Positions 27,002-36,686 are shown, counted from the stretch's first letter. The stretch is DNA of 64,000 nt from Acinetobacter vivianii (GCF_014635885.1 NZ_BMDR01000008.1:62001-126000); one strand, 5' to 3'. Notes: a model not told the origin generated them from the sequence alone. Translations and numbers: made by a program.

Positions 27002-27012
27002 GGGGATCACGG

Positions 27013-27903
27013 ATGAATATCGCCTTTATCGGTCTAGGTAATATGGGCGGCAGAATGGCCCAAAACCTGCTCAAAGCCGGACTCACAGTATATGGTTATG
27101 ACCTTAGCGAAGTAGCAATTCAGCACTTTGCCGAGGCGGGTGGTGTGGTTTGCGACAGCCCGCAAGCAGCAGCGAAACAAGCCGACGTGGTGATTAGCAT
27201 GTTACCTGCGGCAAAGCATGTCAAAGAGGTGTATCTGGGCGAAGATGGCGTGCTGGAAGTGCTGAAAGCAGGCAGCTTATGCATTGATAGCAGTACTATT
27301 GACCCACAAACCATTAAAGACATTGCTGCCATTGCCCAAAGTAAAAATATTCATATTTGCGATGCGCCTGTTTCAGGTGGCACCATTGGCGCACAAGCGG
27401 GTACGCTGACCTTTATGGTGGGGGCAAATGATCAGACCTTTGATGAAGTGAAACCTGTACTCAGTCACATGGGCAAAAACGTGGTGCATTGTGGCGATGT
27501 CGGCGCAGGGCAGATTGCCAAAATATGTAATAACCTGATTCTCGGGATTTCCATGGCTGCGGTGGCCGAAGGGATGGCACTGGGTGCCAAGCTTGGTATT
27601 GATCCACATGCTTTGGCAGGCGTGATTAACACTTCAAGTGGCCGTTGCTGGAGTTCGGAAGTTTGTAACCCGTGGCCACATATCAGTGAAAATGCGCCTG
27701 CCTCTCGTGGTTATCAGGATGGTTTTGCCACGCAGTTAATGCTGAAAGATTTGGGTCTTGCAGTTGAAGCCGCAGGGCAGGTGAAGCAGCCTGTGGTGTT
27801 GGGCGGGATGGTGCAGCAGCTGTATCAGCAAATGTGCATGCGTGGTAATGCACACCTTGATTTTTCTAGCATTATTCAGCAATACCTGCCGCCAGAGGCA
27901 TAA
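27013..27903 (+). CDS. mmsB: 3-hydroxyisobutyrate dehydrogenase MmsB
   Basis: The 296-residue protein shows the N-terminal NAD-binding IAFIGLGNMGGRMAQNL, the substrate motif DAPVSGGTIGAQAGTLTFMV and the catalytic lysine 170 in GQIAKICNN. It oxidises 3-hydroxyisobutyrate to methylmalonate semialdehyde for MmsA. The ribosome site AAGGGGATC lies between it and the mmsA stop. A terminator-like hairpin directly follows the gene, so mmsAB may be expressed at a higher level than the acyl-CoA genes behind. Confidence 0.95.
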   Translation: MNIAFIGLGNMGGRMAQNLLKAGLTVYGYDLSEVAIQHFAEAGGVVCDSPQAAAKQADVVISMLPAAKHVKEVYLGEDGVLEVLKAGSLCIDSSTIDPQTIKDIAAIAQSKNIHICDAPVSGGTIGAQAGTLTFMVGANDQTFDEVKPVLSHMGKNVVHCGDVGAGQIAKICNNLILGISMAAVAEGMALGAKLGIDPHALAGVINTSSGRCWSSEVCNPWPHISENAPASRGYQDGFATQLMLKDLGLAVEAAGQVKQPVVLGGMVQQLYQQMCMRGNAHLDFSSIIQQYLPPEA

Positions 27904-27908
27904 AAACT

Positions 27909-27927
27909 AAAGCCAAAGGATGGCTTT
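27909..27927 (+). terminator. Hairpin with short T-run between mmsB and the acyl-CoA synthetase gene
   Basis: AAAGCCA (27909-27915) pairs with TGGCTTT (27921-27927) around AAGGA, followed by TATT. The stem is moderate, so partial termination inside the gene block is likely. Confidence 0.6.
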
Positions 27928-27984
27928 TATTCAGAAATTAAACCCTGTCATGAATAACAATGAATCCAGACTGAGGGAAAATAG

Positions 27985-29634
27985 ATGTTGAATTATAAAG
28001 AGACGGTACAGGCTTTCGATCTGGAAAGTACTGCAAAACATATGTTATCCGGTTCAATGGATGCCCTGAATGCCTGTTATGAATGTTGTGATCGACATGC
28101 GCAAGGCGACAAAATCGCGTTGTATTGGCAAGGCAAAGACGGTCGCAAAGAACAATATACATTTCGCCAGTTACAGCAATGGTCGAGTCAATTTGCCAAC
28201 TTTTTAAAGTCGCAAGGTGTGGAAGCAGGTGATCGTGTTTCAGGTCTATTGCCGAGAACGCCTGAACTGCTGGTGACGATTTTCGCGGCTTGGCGTATTG
28301 GCGCTGTATATCAGCCCTTATTTACAGCCTTTGGGCCCAAGGCAATTGAGCATCGTCTGCAACTGGCACAAAGTAAGCTGGTGGTAACCGATGTGGCGAA
28401 CCGCAGCAAATTGGATGAGATCGAACATTGTCCAGCGATTGTCACGGTTGCTGATCCACAAGGTGCGCCGCTGAAGTCAGGTGACTTTAACTTTTGGGAT
28501 GAAGTCAAACAGCAGCCTGATCAATGTGAATTGGTGATGCGAAGCATCCAAGATCCCTTTCTACTCATGTTTACCTCGGGCACCACAGGGCCTGCCAAAC
28601 CGCTAGAAGTGCCGTTAAAAGCCTTGCTGGCTTTTGGTCGTTATATGCAAGATGCCATTGGTTTGAGAGAAGAAGATTCGTTTTGGAATATTGCCGATCC
28701 AGGTTGGGCTTATGGTTTGTATTACGCCATTACAGGGCCATTGTTCTTGGGGCATGCCACCTTGTTCTACGAAGGGGGCTTTAGTACAGATAGCCTGTGT
28801 CAGATCGTAAAGGATTATCAGATTACCAATCTGGCGGGAGCGCCAACGGCTTATCGCATGATGATGGCGGCTGATCCTGCCCAGATGGCGCCGTTAAAAG
28901 GCCAGTTCCGTGTGGTCAGCAGTGCGGGCGAACCGTTGAATCCTGAAGTGATTCGCTGGTTTAAGCAGGTTCTGGATGCCCCGATTTATGACCATTATGG
29001 ACAGACTGAGGTCGGCATGGTGGTGTGTAATCATCATGGTTTAAGTCATGAGATTCGTGCAGGTTCCGCTGGTTTTGAGAGTGCAGGTTATCGCGTTGCG
29101 GTGGTCAATGAACAGGGTGAGGAGCTTCCAGCGGATACCCCCGGAATTCTAGCCGTGGATATTAGCCAGTCTCCGATGATGTGGTTTGGTGGCTATAAGG
29201 AAAGCCGTAAATCCCCTTTTATCGGGCACTACTATCTCACAGGTGATACCGCCGAGTTACATGCGGATGGCAGCATGAGCTTTGTTGGTCGTAGTGATGA
29301 CGTGATCACCACATCGGGTTATCGGATCGGACCTTTTGATGTGGAAAGTGCTTTGCTGGAGCATGATGCTGTGGTTGAAGCAGCCGTAATTGGTGTACCT
29401 GATCCAGACCGTACTGAAGTGGTGAAGGCTTTCGTGATTTTGGCTGCGGGTATTCAACCTTTGGAACAGTTGGCGGAAGAACTGAGCCAATTTGTGAAAA
29501 AACGCTTATCAGCACATGCTTATCCACGACTGGTCGAGTTCGTGACTGAACTTCCAAAAACACCAAGTGGCAAGATTCAGCGCTTTTTATTACGTAATCA
29601 GGAAATTGCGAAACAGCAAGCAAAGGCAGGGTAA
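27985..29634 (+). CDS. AMP-forming acyl-CoA synthetase
   Basis: The 549-residue adenylate-forming enzyme has the nucleotide loop [12 protein letters not shown], the [11 protein letters not shown] motif, [13 protein letters not shown], the hinge [20 protein letters not shown] and the C-terminal catalytic lysine in TPSGKIQRF. This group activates short- or medium-chain acids to CoA thioesters. In this block it may activate isobutyrate, 3-hydroxyisobutyrate-type acids or propionate; the substrate is not fixed by sequence. GAGGGA precedes the start. The next gene begins 10 bases after its stop. Confidence 0.88.
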   Translation: MLNYKETVQAFDLESTAKHMLSGSMDALNACYECCDRHAQGDKIALYWQGKDGRKEQYTFRQLQQWSSQFANFLKSQGVEAGDRVSGLLPRTPELLVTIFAAWRIGAVYQPLFTAFGPKAIEHRLQLAQSKLVVTDVANRSKLDEIEHCPAIVTVADPQGAPLKSGDFNFWDEVKQQPDQCELVMRSIQDPFLLMFTSGTTGPAKPLEVPLKALLAFGRYMQDAIGLREEDSFWNIADPGWAYGLYYAITGPLFLGHATLFYEGGFSTDSLCQIVKDYQITNLAGAPTAYRMMMAADPAQMAPLKGQFRVVSSAGEPLNPEVIRWFKQVLDAPIYDHYGQTEVGMVVCNHHGLSHEIRAGSAGFESAGYRVAVVNEQGEELPADTPGILAVDISQSPMMWFGGYKESRKSPFIGHYYLTGDTAELHADGSMSFVGRSDDVITTSGYRIGPFDVESALLEHDAVVEAAVIGVPDPDRTEVVKAFVILAAGIQPLEQLAEELSQFVKKRLSAHAYPRLVEFVTELPKTPSGKIQRFLLRNQEIAKQQAKAG

Positions 29635-29644
29635 GGAACACAAG

Positions 29645-30772
29645 ATGCAATTGACCGAAGAACAAGTCTTAATACGTGATATGGCGAAAAGTTTCGCCCA
29701 AGAACAGCTTAAACCCAATGCCAGTGATTGGGATCGACATGGTACATTTCCAAAAGATGCACTTGCACAAATGGGGCAGCTCGGTTTTATGGGCATGTTG
29801 ATTCCAGAGCAATGGGGCGGTTCTGACACAGGTAATTTGGCCTATGTGTTGGCACTTGAAGAAGTCGCTGCGGCAGATGGTGCGACCTCAACCATTATGA
29901 GTGTACATAACTCGGTGGGCTGTGTGCCGATTTTAAAATTTGGTACCGATGAGCAAAAAGAACGCTTTTTAAAACCATTGGCACAAGGTGAAATGATCGG
30001 TGCTTTTGCCTTAACTGAACCGCATACAGGTTCAGATGCGGCAGCCATTAAAACCCGCGCGGTGAAAGATGGCGATGACTACATTCTGAATGGTGCCAAG
30101 CAATTTATTACCTCGGGTGATAATGCAGGCGTGATTATCGTATTTGCCGTGACTGATCCAAGTGCGGGTAAAAAGGGCATCAGTGCCTTCCTTGTGCCAC
30201 GCGAGACAGCGGGTTATGAAGTGATTCGGGTTGAAGAAAAACTTGGCTTACATGCTTCGGATACCTGCCAGATTGCCCTGACAGATGTACGTATTCATAA
30301 AAGTCTGATGCTCGGTAAAGAAGGTGAAGGTTTAAAAATCGCGCTTGCCAATCTGGAAGGTGGTCGTATTGGCATTGCTGCACAGGCAGTCGGTCTGGCA
30401 CGGGCGGCGCTGGAAGAGGCCACCCACTACGCCAAAGAACGGCTGACCTTTGGTAAACCAATCTTTGAGCATCAGGCGCTGGCTTTTCGTCTTGCCAGTA
30501 TGGCGACCGAGATCGAAGCGGCCCGACAACTGGTGCATTACGCTGCACGGCTCAAAGAAGCAGGGCAACCCTGTCTCAATGAAGCGTCAATGGCCAAACT
30601 ATTTGCCTCAGAAATGACAGAGCGCGTCTGTTCAAACGCATTACAGGTATTTGGTGGCTATGGCTATCTGAAAGACTTCCCGATTGAACGGATCTATCGT
30701 GATGCACGTATTTGTCAGATTTATGAAGGCACTAGCGATATCCAGCGTTTAGTGATCGCACGTAGTCTATAA
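29645..30772 (+). CDS. Acyl-CoA dehydrogenase, probably isobutyryl-CoA dehydrogenase
   Basis: The 375-residue flavoprotein has the acyl-CoA dehydrogenase signatures [19 protein letters not shown] and [20 protein letters not shown], with the C-terminal [17 protein letters not shown] that carries the catalytic glutamate of the short-chain group. In a cluster with methacrylyl-CoA hydratase- and HIBYL-CoA hydrolase-type genes, oxidation of isobutyryl-CoA to methacrylyl-CoA is the likely reaction. The frame opens earlier, inside the synthetase gene, but ATG 29645 begins the normal family N-terminus MQLTEEQ and has AAGGAA before it. Confidence 0.88.
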   Translation: MQLTEEQVLIRDMAKSFAQEQLKPNASDWDRHGTFPKDALAQMGQLGFMGMLIPEQWGGSDTGNLAYVLALEEVAAADGATSTIMSVHNSVGCVPILKFGTDEQKERFLKPLAQGEMIGAFALTEPHTGSDAAAIKTRAVKDGDDYILNGAKQFITSGDNAGVIIVFAVTDPSAGKKGISAFLVPRETAGYEVIRVEEKLGLHASDTCQIALTDVRIHKSLMLGKEGEGLKIALANLEGGRIGIAAQAVGLARAALEEATHYAKERLTFGKPIFEHQALAFRLASMATEIEAARQLVHYAARLKEAGQPCLNEASMAKLFASEMTERVCSNALQVFGGYGYLKDFPIERIYRDARICQIYEGTSDIQRLVIARSL

Positions 30773-30793
30773 AAGCAAAGCAAGGAATGAAGC

Positions 30794-31567
30794 ATGCAGT
30801 GGAACAGTATTTTATTAGAAAAGCGTAATGGCGTTGGATTGATTACCCTCAATCGTCCGCAAGCCTTGAATGCGCTGAATAGTGAATTGATTAGTGAAAT
30901 TAATCAGGCGTTGGATGCGTTAGAGAAAGATCGTGAGGTTGGCTGCATCGTATTGGCAGGTTCTGAAAAGGCTTTTGCTGCAGGTGCCGATATTAAGGAA
31001 ATGGCTGATCTGGCATTTCCAGATATCTACTTCGACGACTTTTTCCATCTGGCAGATCGTATCGCACAACGCCGTAAACCGCTCATTGCCGCGGTGAGTG
31101 GCTATGCGTTGGGTGGTGGTTGTGAACTGGCACTGATGTGTGACTTTATCTATTGTGCTGACAATGCCAAGTTTGGTTTACCCGAAGTGACTTTAGGTGT
31201 CATACCGGGCATTGGTGGTACACAGCGTTTAACCCATGCGATTGGGAAAGCCAAAGCCATGGAAATGTGCTTTACCGCACGGCAAATGGGTGCAGTAGAG
31301 GCAGAGCAAAGTGGTCTGGTGGCGCGTGTGTTTGGCAAAGAAGAATTACTGGAACAAACCTTGCAAGCCGCAGAAAAAATTGCAGCACGCTCTTTAACCG
31401 CCAACATGATGCTAAAAGAAACCATCAATCGTGCCTTTGAGGTCAATCTCACCGAAGGTTTGCGTTTTGAGCGCCGTATGTTCCATTCGATTTTTGCAAC
31501 TTCGGATCAAAAAGAGGGGATGCAGGCCTTTGTGGAAAAACGGCAGGCAAACTTCAAAAATCAATAA
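30794..31567 (+). CDS. Enoyl-CoA hydratase, probably methacrylyl-CoA hydratase
   Basis: The 257-residue crotonase-family protein has AFAAGADIKEMADL and the ALGGGCELALMCDFIYCADNAKFG region, with the two catalytic glutamates expected in GGGCELAL and in GLPEVTLG. By position it hydrates methacrylyl-CoA to 3-hydroxyisobutyryl-CoA. The sequence also fits the general short-chain enoyl-CoA hydratase, so a wider substrate range is possible. It lies 21 bases after the dehydrogenase gene and 12 bases before the hydrolase gene. Confidence 0.88.
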   Translation: MQWNSILLEKRNGVGLITLNRPQALNALNSELISEINQALDALEKDREVGCIVLAGSEKAFAAGADIKEMADLAFPDIYFDDFFHLADRIAQRRKPLIAAVSGYALGGGCELALMCDFIYCADNAKFGLPEVTLGVIPGIGGTQRLTHAIGKAKAMEMCFTARQMGAVEAEQSGLVARVFGKEELLEQTLQAAEKIAARSLTANMMLKETINRAFEVNLTEGLRFERRMFHSIFATSDQKEGMQAFVEKRQANFKNQ

Positions 31568-31579
31568 GGGATCAAGAAA

Positions 31580-32605
31580 ATGAATACAGAAAATCACTTA
31601 ATGATTGAGCAACAAGGTAGCTTAGGTATTATCAGTCTGGATCGGGTCAAGCATTTGAATGCGTTATCGCTCGATATGATTGAGGGCATCTGCACACAAC
31701 TGGAACTGTGGCGTAATGATGCTGCTATTCAGGCGGTTTTGTTCAAATCGAATAGTCCCAAAGCCTTTTGTGCAGGTGGTGATATCCGTTATCTGTATGA
31801 CAGCTATAAGAATGAAACGGCTGATTATAAAGGCTATTTCAGCGCTGAATATAAAATGCTGAATCTGCTACGCGAATATCAAAAGCCTGTGATCGTGATA
31901 CTTGATGGCTATGTGCTGGGTGGCGGTTTTGGCTTGGCTCAAGCGTGTCATATTGTGGTGAGTAGTGAAAAGTCCAGATTCGCCATGCCTGAAACTGCGA
32001 TTGGATTTTTCCCTGATGTCGGTGCGACTCATTTCCTGTCTCGGCTGGATGATATCGGCGTGTATATGGCGATTACGGGAGAGCAGATCAGCAGTAGTGA
32101 TGCGCTCTATCTTGATCTGATCGATTACCATGTGCCGAGTGAGCAATTGTCTACCCTACAAGAGGCATTGATTGCCGCACCGAACCTGAGCAAAGCCAAT
32201 ATTGAACAGATCATTGCCCGCTTTATTACCCGTCCTGCTGAAAGTGAACTCAAGCAACTCATTGAGCCGATCCGTAAACATTTCGGTTTCCAGCATTTGG
32301 ATGAGATCGAGCATAGCCTTGAACATGAACAGGAAGAACAGTTCAAAACTTGGGCCAGCAAGATGCTGGATATTTTGCAGCAACGTTCCTTTATCGCCAA
32401 ACAAACCAGCCTGAAATTACAGTATTTGGGTCGTGGATTATCTTTACAGCAGTGTATGCAACTGGAACGGGATTTACAGGATATCTGGTTTGAGCATGGT
32501 GATTTTATTGAAGGTGTGCGCGCCTTAATTGTCGATAAAGATAAACAGCCAAAATGGCAACAGCGTAATCCAGAACTGGAACAGATTCTGGAAAAACTAA
32601 GCTAA
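31580..32605 (+). CDS. 3-hydroxyisobutyryl-CoA hydrolase
   Basis: The 341-residue protein belongs to the crotonase superfamily but is longer than hydratases. It has AFCAGGDIRYLYDSYKN, the YVLGGGFGLAQACH stretch and PETAIGFFPDVGATHFLSRL, the motif set of HIBYL-CoA hydrolases. It releases free 3-hydroxyisobutyrate from its CoA ester, keeping the reactive methacrylyl-CoA level low; the product goes to MmsB. It starts 12 bases after the hydratase gene. A 120-base gap with one small hairpin (32658-32685) separates it from the transporter gene. Confidence 0.9.
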   Translation: MNTENHLMIEQQGSLGIISLDRVKHLNALSLDMIEGICTQLELWRNDAAIQAVLFKSNSPKAFCAGGDIRYLYDSYKNETADYKGYFSAEYKMLNLLREYQKPVIVILDGYVLGGGFGLAQACHIVVSSEKSRFAMPETAIGFFPDVGATHFLSRLDDIGVYMAITGEQISSSDALYLDLIDYHVPSEQLSTLQEALIAAPNLSKANIEQIIARFITRPAESELKQLIEPIRKHFGFQHLDEIEHSLEHEQEEQFKTWASKMLDILQQRSFIAKQTSLKLQYLGRGLSLQQCMQLERDLQDIWFEHGDFIEGVRALIVDKDKQPKWQQRNPELEQILEKLS

Positions 32606-32726
32606 ATTTACTCTCCCTTCTATCTACACACATCAAGGAGTATCAACCATCTGAACATGCTGGTGATCAGGATTGAGCATCAGCACAAAAATATAAAACA
32701 AGAATATCCAAGAAAGGAAAATGACG

Positions 32727-34082
32727 ATGCAAACAATACATGGAAACGGTTCATCTCCTAAGAAGTCATCCCATCGACTGGCAGGTATCTCCAGTATGGT
32801 CGGGACCACCATTGAGTGGTATGACTTTTTTATTTACGGTGCAGCAGCAGCTTTAATTTTCAATAAATTATTTTTCCCGAATCTTGATCCACTGACGGGC
32901 GTACTCGCTGCCTTTGCCACCTATGCGGTGGGATTCATTGGGCGACCTCTGGGCGGTCTGGTATTTGGGCATTTTGGTGACAAGATTGGCCGCAAATCGA
33001 TGTTACTGTTGACCTTGATGCTGATGGGAATACCCACAGTGCTGATCGGTCTGTTACCAACCTATGAGTCAATTGGTTACTGGGCTGCAATCGGCTTGGT
33101 GATCTTGCGATTTATCCAAGGTATGGCGATGGGTGGCGAGTGGGGCGGTGCAGTTTTGATGGCGGTTGAACACGCGCCAGAAGGCAAAAAAGGCTTCTGG
33201 GGCAGTCTTCCCCAAGCCAGTACCGGTGGTGGTTTGATGTTGGCCTCTATTGCGCTTGGGCTGGTGTCTTTATTACCTGAACAGGCCCTGTTTAGCTGGG
33301 GCTGGCGGATTCCCTTTCTAGCGAGCATTATTTTACTGGCAGTCGGTTGGTACATTCGGGTGAAAGTACCAGAGTCGCCAGACTTTGAAAAAGTGAAACA
33401 ACAAGCTGAAGAAGTTAAAGTTCCTGCCTTACAGGTATTTAAGCAACATCTAAAGCAATTGATTAGCATTATTGTGGCACGTGCGGCAGAGAATGCATGG
33501 TTTTATATTGCCTCTACCTTTACTTTGGCCTACACCACCACACAACTGGGCATCGCCAGACAGGAAATTCTATTTGCCACCATTTGCGGTGCCGCCGTGA
33601 TTTTAGTGATGACACCATTATGTGGACATTTGTCTGATAAAGTCGGACAGCGCAATATGTTCATGTTTGGTCTGTGCGTGCTGGCACTGTATTGTTATCC
33701 GTTCTTTAGTATGCTTAATACCAAAGATCCTGTGCTGGTTTGGATGGCAATTGTATTGGCAATCGGTGTGGTTTTCCCGATTATGTATGCGCCTCAGGCA
33801 CAACTTTTTGCCCGACAGTTTCCCGCAGAAATTCGCTATAGCGGCATCTCGATTTCGGTACAGCTGGCAGGTGTGGTCGGTGGTGGTCTTGCACCGTTGA
33901 TTGCGACAAAATTATTGAGCGTTGGCGGTGGAAATCCTTACTTGATCATGTTGTATATCGGTTCGATGGCAGTTGTTGCCATTATTGCCACTTCATTTAT
34001 GCCACGAGATCACAGTCAGCAGGCATTGGCAACGGAGAACAACAAGCAAGGCGTCAAACTGCAAGCCAAGATGACAGAATAG
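32727..34082 (+). CDS. MFS transporter of the metabolite:proton symporter (MHS) family
   Basis: The 451-residue protein has about 12 membrane helices and the MHS-family start GTTIEWYDFFIYGAAAALIF, with GHFGDKIGRKSMLLLTL after the second helix. MHS proteins take up organic acids such as shikimate, citrate, alpha-ketoglutarate or branched compounds. At the end of the valine block it may import a branched-chain acid; this is inference. ATGs at 32721 and 32727 are both in frame; the AAAGGA at 32713-32718 is better spaced for the second. A terminator follows. Confidence 0.83.
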   Translation: MQTIHGNGSSPKKSSHRLAGISSMVGTTIEWYDFFIYGAAAALIFNKLFFPNLDPLTGVLAAFATYAVGFIGRPLGGLVFGHFGDKIGRKSMLLLTLMLMGIPTVLIGLLPTYESIGYWAAIGLVILRFIQGMAMGGEWGGAVLMAVEHAPEGKKGFWGSLPQASTGGGLMLASIALGLVSLLPEQALFSWGWRIPFLASIILLAVGWYIRVKVPESPDFEKVKQQAEEVKVPALQVFKQHLKQLISIIVARAAENAWFYIASTFTLAYTTTQLGIARQEILFATICGAAVILVMTPLCGHLSDKVGQRNMFMFGLCVLALYCYPFFSMLNTKDPVLVWMAIVLAIGVVFPIMYAPQAQLFARQFPAEIRYSGISISVQLAGVVGGGLAPLIATKLLSVGGGNPYLIMLYIGSMAVVAIIATSFMPRDHSQQALATENNKQGVKLQAKMTE

Positions 34083-34104
34083 CTGTTTATTCAAAATGAA
34101 ATGA

Positions 34105-34136
34105 AAAGGTGTTGCTCGATGCTGAGGAACGCCTTT
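34105..34136 (+). terminator. Terminator after the MHS transporter gene
   Basis: AAAGGTGTT (34105-34113) pairs with AACGCCTTT (34128-34136), one wobble, followed by more T residues. Confidence 0.75.
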
Positions 34137-34198
34137 TTATTTTTAAGGATTTATAAGCAAAGAAGAGAGATCCAATATTTGCGCTTCATTATTTTTGA

Positions 34199-34214
34199 TG
34201 TTCCACGTGGAGCA
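34199..34214. promoter_or_regulatory. Candidate parS centromere site
   Basis: TGTTCCACGTGGAGCA matches the 16-base palindrome TGTTCCACGTGGAACA, the parS form known from Pseudomonas, at 15 of 16 positions. It lies in non-coding DNA between a transporter gene and the tRNA-Gly genes. ParB binding sites of this type cluster around the replication origin. Confidence 0.72.
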
Positions 34215-34236
34215 GAATATTGAGACAAAGAAAAAA

Positions 34237-34258
34237 GCCCTAATCTTTCGACTAGGGC
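34237..34258 (-). terminator. Terminator of the tRNA-Gly transcript
   Basis: On the minus strand GCCCTAGTC-GAAA-GATTAGGGC forms a hairpin with one internal mismatch, followed by a T-run. It lies directly downstream of the two tRNA genes. Confidence 0.8.
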
Positions 34259-34268
34259 CTTTTAAATT

Positions 34269-34344
<76 letters not shown>

Positions 34345-34389
34345 ATATTGAGCAGTTTTTACTAAAACTTACACTTAAAAAAACCAATC

Positions 34390-34465
<76 letters not shown>

Positions 34466-34654
34466 GTGCCAGCTATAATACATTAAGCAAAATGAGGGTC
34501 AACAACTTTATGCAAAGAAATTGTTTAATTGCATAAAATAAAAGCATTTTCATGTAAAAAACAGCTTAAAAGCAAAAAAATGGATAAAAGTTTCGCTTCA
34601 AGTGAGGTCATGTATACTAATGAGCTATCTCAATCTGACCGGACAGCCTGACTC

Positions 34655-34963
34655 ATGAACTTAGAACAACAGTTGATTGAACGTTTACAAACACTGGCAC
34701 CCACCCATCTCGAAGTGCTCAATGAGTCAGCGGGGCATGGCGGTTATTTCCCAGGTAAAGAATCACATTTCAAAGTGATTGTGGTGAGCGATGAATTTAA
34801 AGGCTTGCGTCTGGTACAGCGTCATCAAAAAATTTATGCCGTTGCAGCGGAATTAATGAGCCCAGGTCGTATCCATGCTTTGGCAATTCATGCTTATGTA
34901 CCAGATGAATGGCAAGGTGAAGCACCTGCTAGCCCTGAATGTGCACATGCACCAAAAGGTTAA
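34655..34963 (+). CDS. bolA: BolA-family protein
   Basis: The 102-residue protein has the BolA core: LNESAGHGGYFPGKESHFKVIVVS, here given as LNESAGHGG and ESHFKVIVVS, followed by RLVQRHQKIYAVAAELM and IHALAIHAYVPDEW. BolA proteins pair with monothiol glutaredoxins in iron-sulfur handling and also affect cell shape and stress response in E. coli. The histidines and the RHQ motif involved in cluster binding are present. The gene begins a short same-strand run followed by the SirB-type gene after nine bases. Confidence 0.87.
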   Translation: MNLEQQLIERLQTLAPTHLEVLNESAGHGGYFPGKESHFKVIVVSDEFKGLRLVQRHQKIYAVAAELMSPGRIHALAIHAYVPDEWQGEAPASPECAHAPKG

Positions 34964-34972
34964 GGAAGGATC

Positions 34973-35365
34973 ATGGACCTACATTTCATCACTAAAATGA
35001 TTCATATGATTGCAATGAGCTTGCTGATTATTGCTTTTGTATTACGCGGTTCAACATTATTTGTGGGTGTACAGGATCAGCAACCTAATCTAAAGGCCCG
35101 TAAAGCGATGATTGGCTTACAGCATTTATCGTTGACCCTGATTATTGTTACGGGTGCGATCTTACTGGCGATGAAGAACTTTGATGTACAGCCGTGGTTC
35201 TATGCCAAAGTCATCTTGTTCTTTGTATTGTGGTCGTCATTGATCAAAACCTATAAGCAAGACAGCAGTATCTTATTGGAACAACGCCGTGCAGGTTTGT
35301 TGATTGGTACAGTGGCTATGGTCGGGATTCTCGGTCTTGTGATGATTAAACCGGTTTTTGCCTGA
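34973..35365 (+). CDS. SirB-family membrane protein
   Basis: The 130-residue protein has four predicted membrane helices with short loops and begins with HFITKMIHMIAMSLLIIAF, consistent with the SirB/SirB2 family named after a Salmonella invasion regulator locus. The actual function of the family is not established. It follows bolA after nine bases with an AAGGA ribosome site and is probably co-transcribed. Confidence 0.75.
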   Translation: MDLHFITKMIHMIAMSLLIIAFVLRGSTLFVGVQDQQPNLKARKAMIGLQHLSLTLIIVTGAILLAMKNFDVQPWFYAKVILFFVLWSSLIKTYKQDSSILLEQRRAGLLIGTVAMVGILGLVMIKPVFA

Positions 35366-35444
35366 TTGTTGGACATTGTTTTAGAAATTGTTTTTGCACT
35401 AGGTTAAACTGCGTGCAGTTTAAAAAATAGGGTAGAGGGAAATC

Positions 35445-36287
35445 ATGTTAACGCGTGTGGTGTTTAACCAGAAAGGTGGTGTGGGGAAATCAAGTATTAC
35501 CGTTAATCTGGCCGCAATTAGTGCAAAACAGGGCCTGAGAACACTGGTCATTGATCTTGATCCACAAGCAAATTCGAGTCAGTACCTGTTAGGTGAAGAT
35601 GCAACCTATTCTGCGGACAAAGCAGCGTTAGAACCCAATATTGAAAATTTCTTTGATGATGTTTTAGGCACTACACAGCAAAAAGGCCTGATTGGCAATG
35701 CCATTGGTTCAATTTTAAAAGCACCTCGTGGCAAAGGTCTGGATAGTTTTGTTCACCGCTCGTCATTTGAAAATCTGGATGTCATTCCTGCCAGTCCAAG
35801 TCTGGGCAGTCTAGAGCATGCACTGGAAAGTAAACATAAAATTTATAAATTACGTGATTCAATTCAGTCACTGAGCGCGCGTTATGACCGTATCTTTATT
35901 GATACACCACCTGCCTTTAACTTCTTTACTTTATCTGCGCTGATTTCAGCAGATCGCGTGTTGATTCCATTTGATTGTGATGTGTTCTCAAAACGTGCGT
36001 TACAAACTTTGATTGAAAATGTCCTCGAAACCCAAGATGATCATAATGATCGCCTTGAGATTGAGGGAATTGTGGTCAATCAGTTCCAGTCTCAGGCAAA
36101 ATTACCTCGAGAAGTGGTTCAACAATTAAAAGATGAAGGCTTGCCTGTGCTCGATAGCATGTTGCCGCCCTCGATCTTGATGAAAGAATCACATCAAAAG
36201 AATTTACCACTGGTTCATTTGGCATCTGAACATAAATTGACGCTTGCTTATGTCACGCTGTTCAATGAGATTGAATCTAAGAAATAA
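35445..36287 (+). CDS. Orphan ParA-family ATPase
   Basis: The 280-residue protein has the deviant Walker A motif FNQKGGVGKSSITVNLA near the N-terminus, the Walker A' region VIDLDPQANSSQYL and Walker B FIDTPPAFN. ParA-type ATPases position DNA or protein cargo using ATP-dependent binding to the nucleoid. No parB gene follows; a small glycine-rich lipoprotein gene does, after nine bases. This is therefore not the standard parAB pair, which in this group is expected next to gidB/rsmG at the origin. A cargo other than the chromosome is possible. A parS-like site lies 1.2 kb upstream. Confidence 0.85.
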   Translation: MLTRVVFNQKGGVGKSSITVNLAAISAKQGLRTLVIDLDPQANSSQYLLGEDATYSADKAALEPNIENFFDDVLGTTQQKGLIGNAIGSILKAPRGKGLDSFVHRSSFENLDVIPASPSLGSLEHALESKHKIYKLRDSIQSLSARYDRIFIDTPPAFNFFTLSALISADRVLIPFDCDVFSKRALQTLIENVLETQDDHNDRLEIEGIVVNQFQSQAKLPREVVQQLKDEGLPVLDSMLPPSILMKESHQKNLPLVHLASEHKLTLAYVTLFNEIESKK

Positions 36288-36296
36288 GAGAACACT

Positions 36297-36686
36297 ATGA
36301 AACGCTTATATTGGATGCCTGTTTTGGCTGCAAGTATGCTCTTGGGTGCTTGTGCATCAACGGTTAAGCCAGCTTATGTTTCACCTACGCAATATCAGAC
36401 CTTGAACTGCCAGCAACTACAAGCCGAATACAACCGTATTCAGCTCTATATTGAAAATGGTGTGGAAACACCAAAACGTACCGGTATGGGCGTGGGTGTT
36501 GGACTTGGTGGTGGCTGGGGTCGAGGCGGTTGGGGCTTTGGACCATCTATCTCTGTAAATATGGGCCAGTCGATGAATACCAAGAATACCGAGCTTGCCA
36601 AAGTGATGGGTCAGCAAGATGCGATTGTGCAGGCTGCGAAGTTTAAAGGCTGCCCGATTATCGTAAAACAACGTCCAAAATCATAA
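36297..36686 (+). CDS. Small glycine-rich lipoprotein
   Basis: The 129-residue product has a lipoprotein signal peptide ending in the lipobox LGAC (cysteine near residue 19). The mature part is short, with a NCQQLQAEYNRIQLYIENG helix, a Gly/Trp-rich stretch GLGGGWGRGGWGFG and a C-terminal conserved cysteine in KGCPIIV. I do not recognise a family beyond similarity in style to Acinetobacter small lipoproteins. It starts nine bases after parA and is likely translated from the same transcript. It ends before a very stable hairpin. Confidence 0.72.
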   Translation: MKRLYWMPVLAASMLLGACASTVKPAYVSPTQYQTLNCQQLQAEYNRIQLYIENGVETPKRTGMGVGVGLGGGWGRGGWGFGPSISVNMGQSMNTKNTELAKVMGQQDAIVQAAKFKGCPIIVKQRPKS

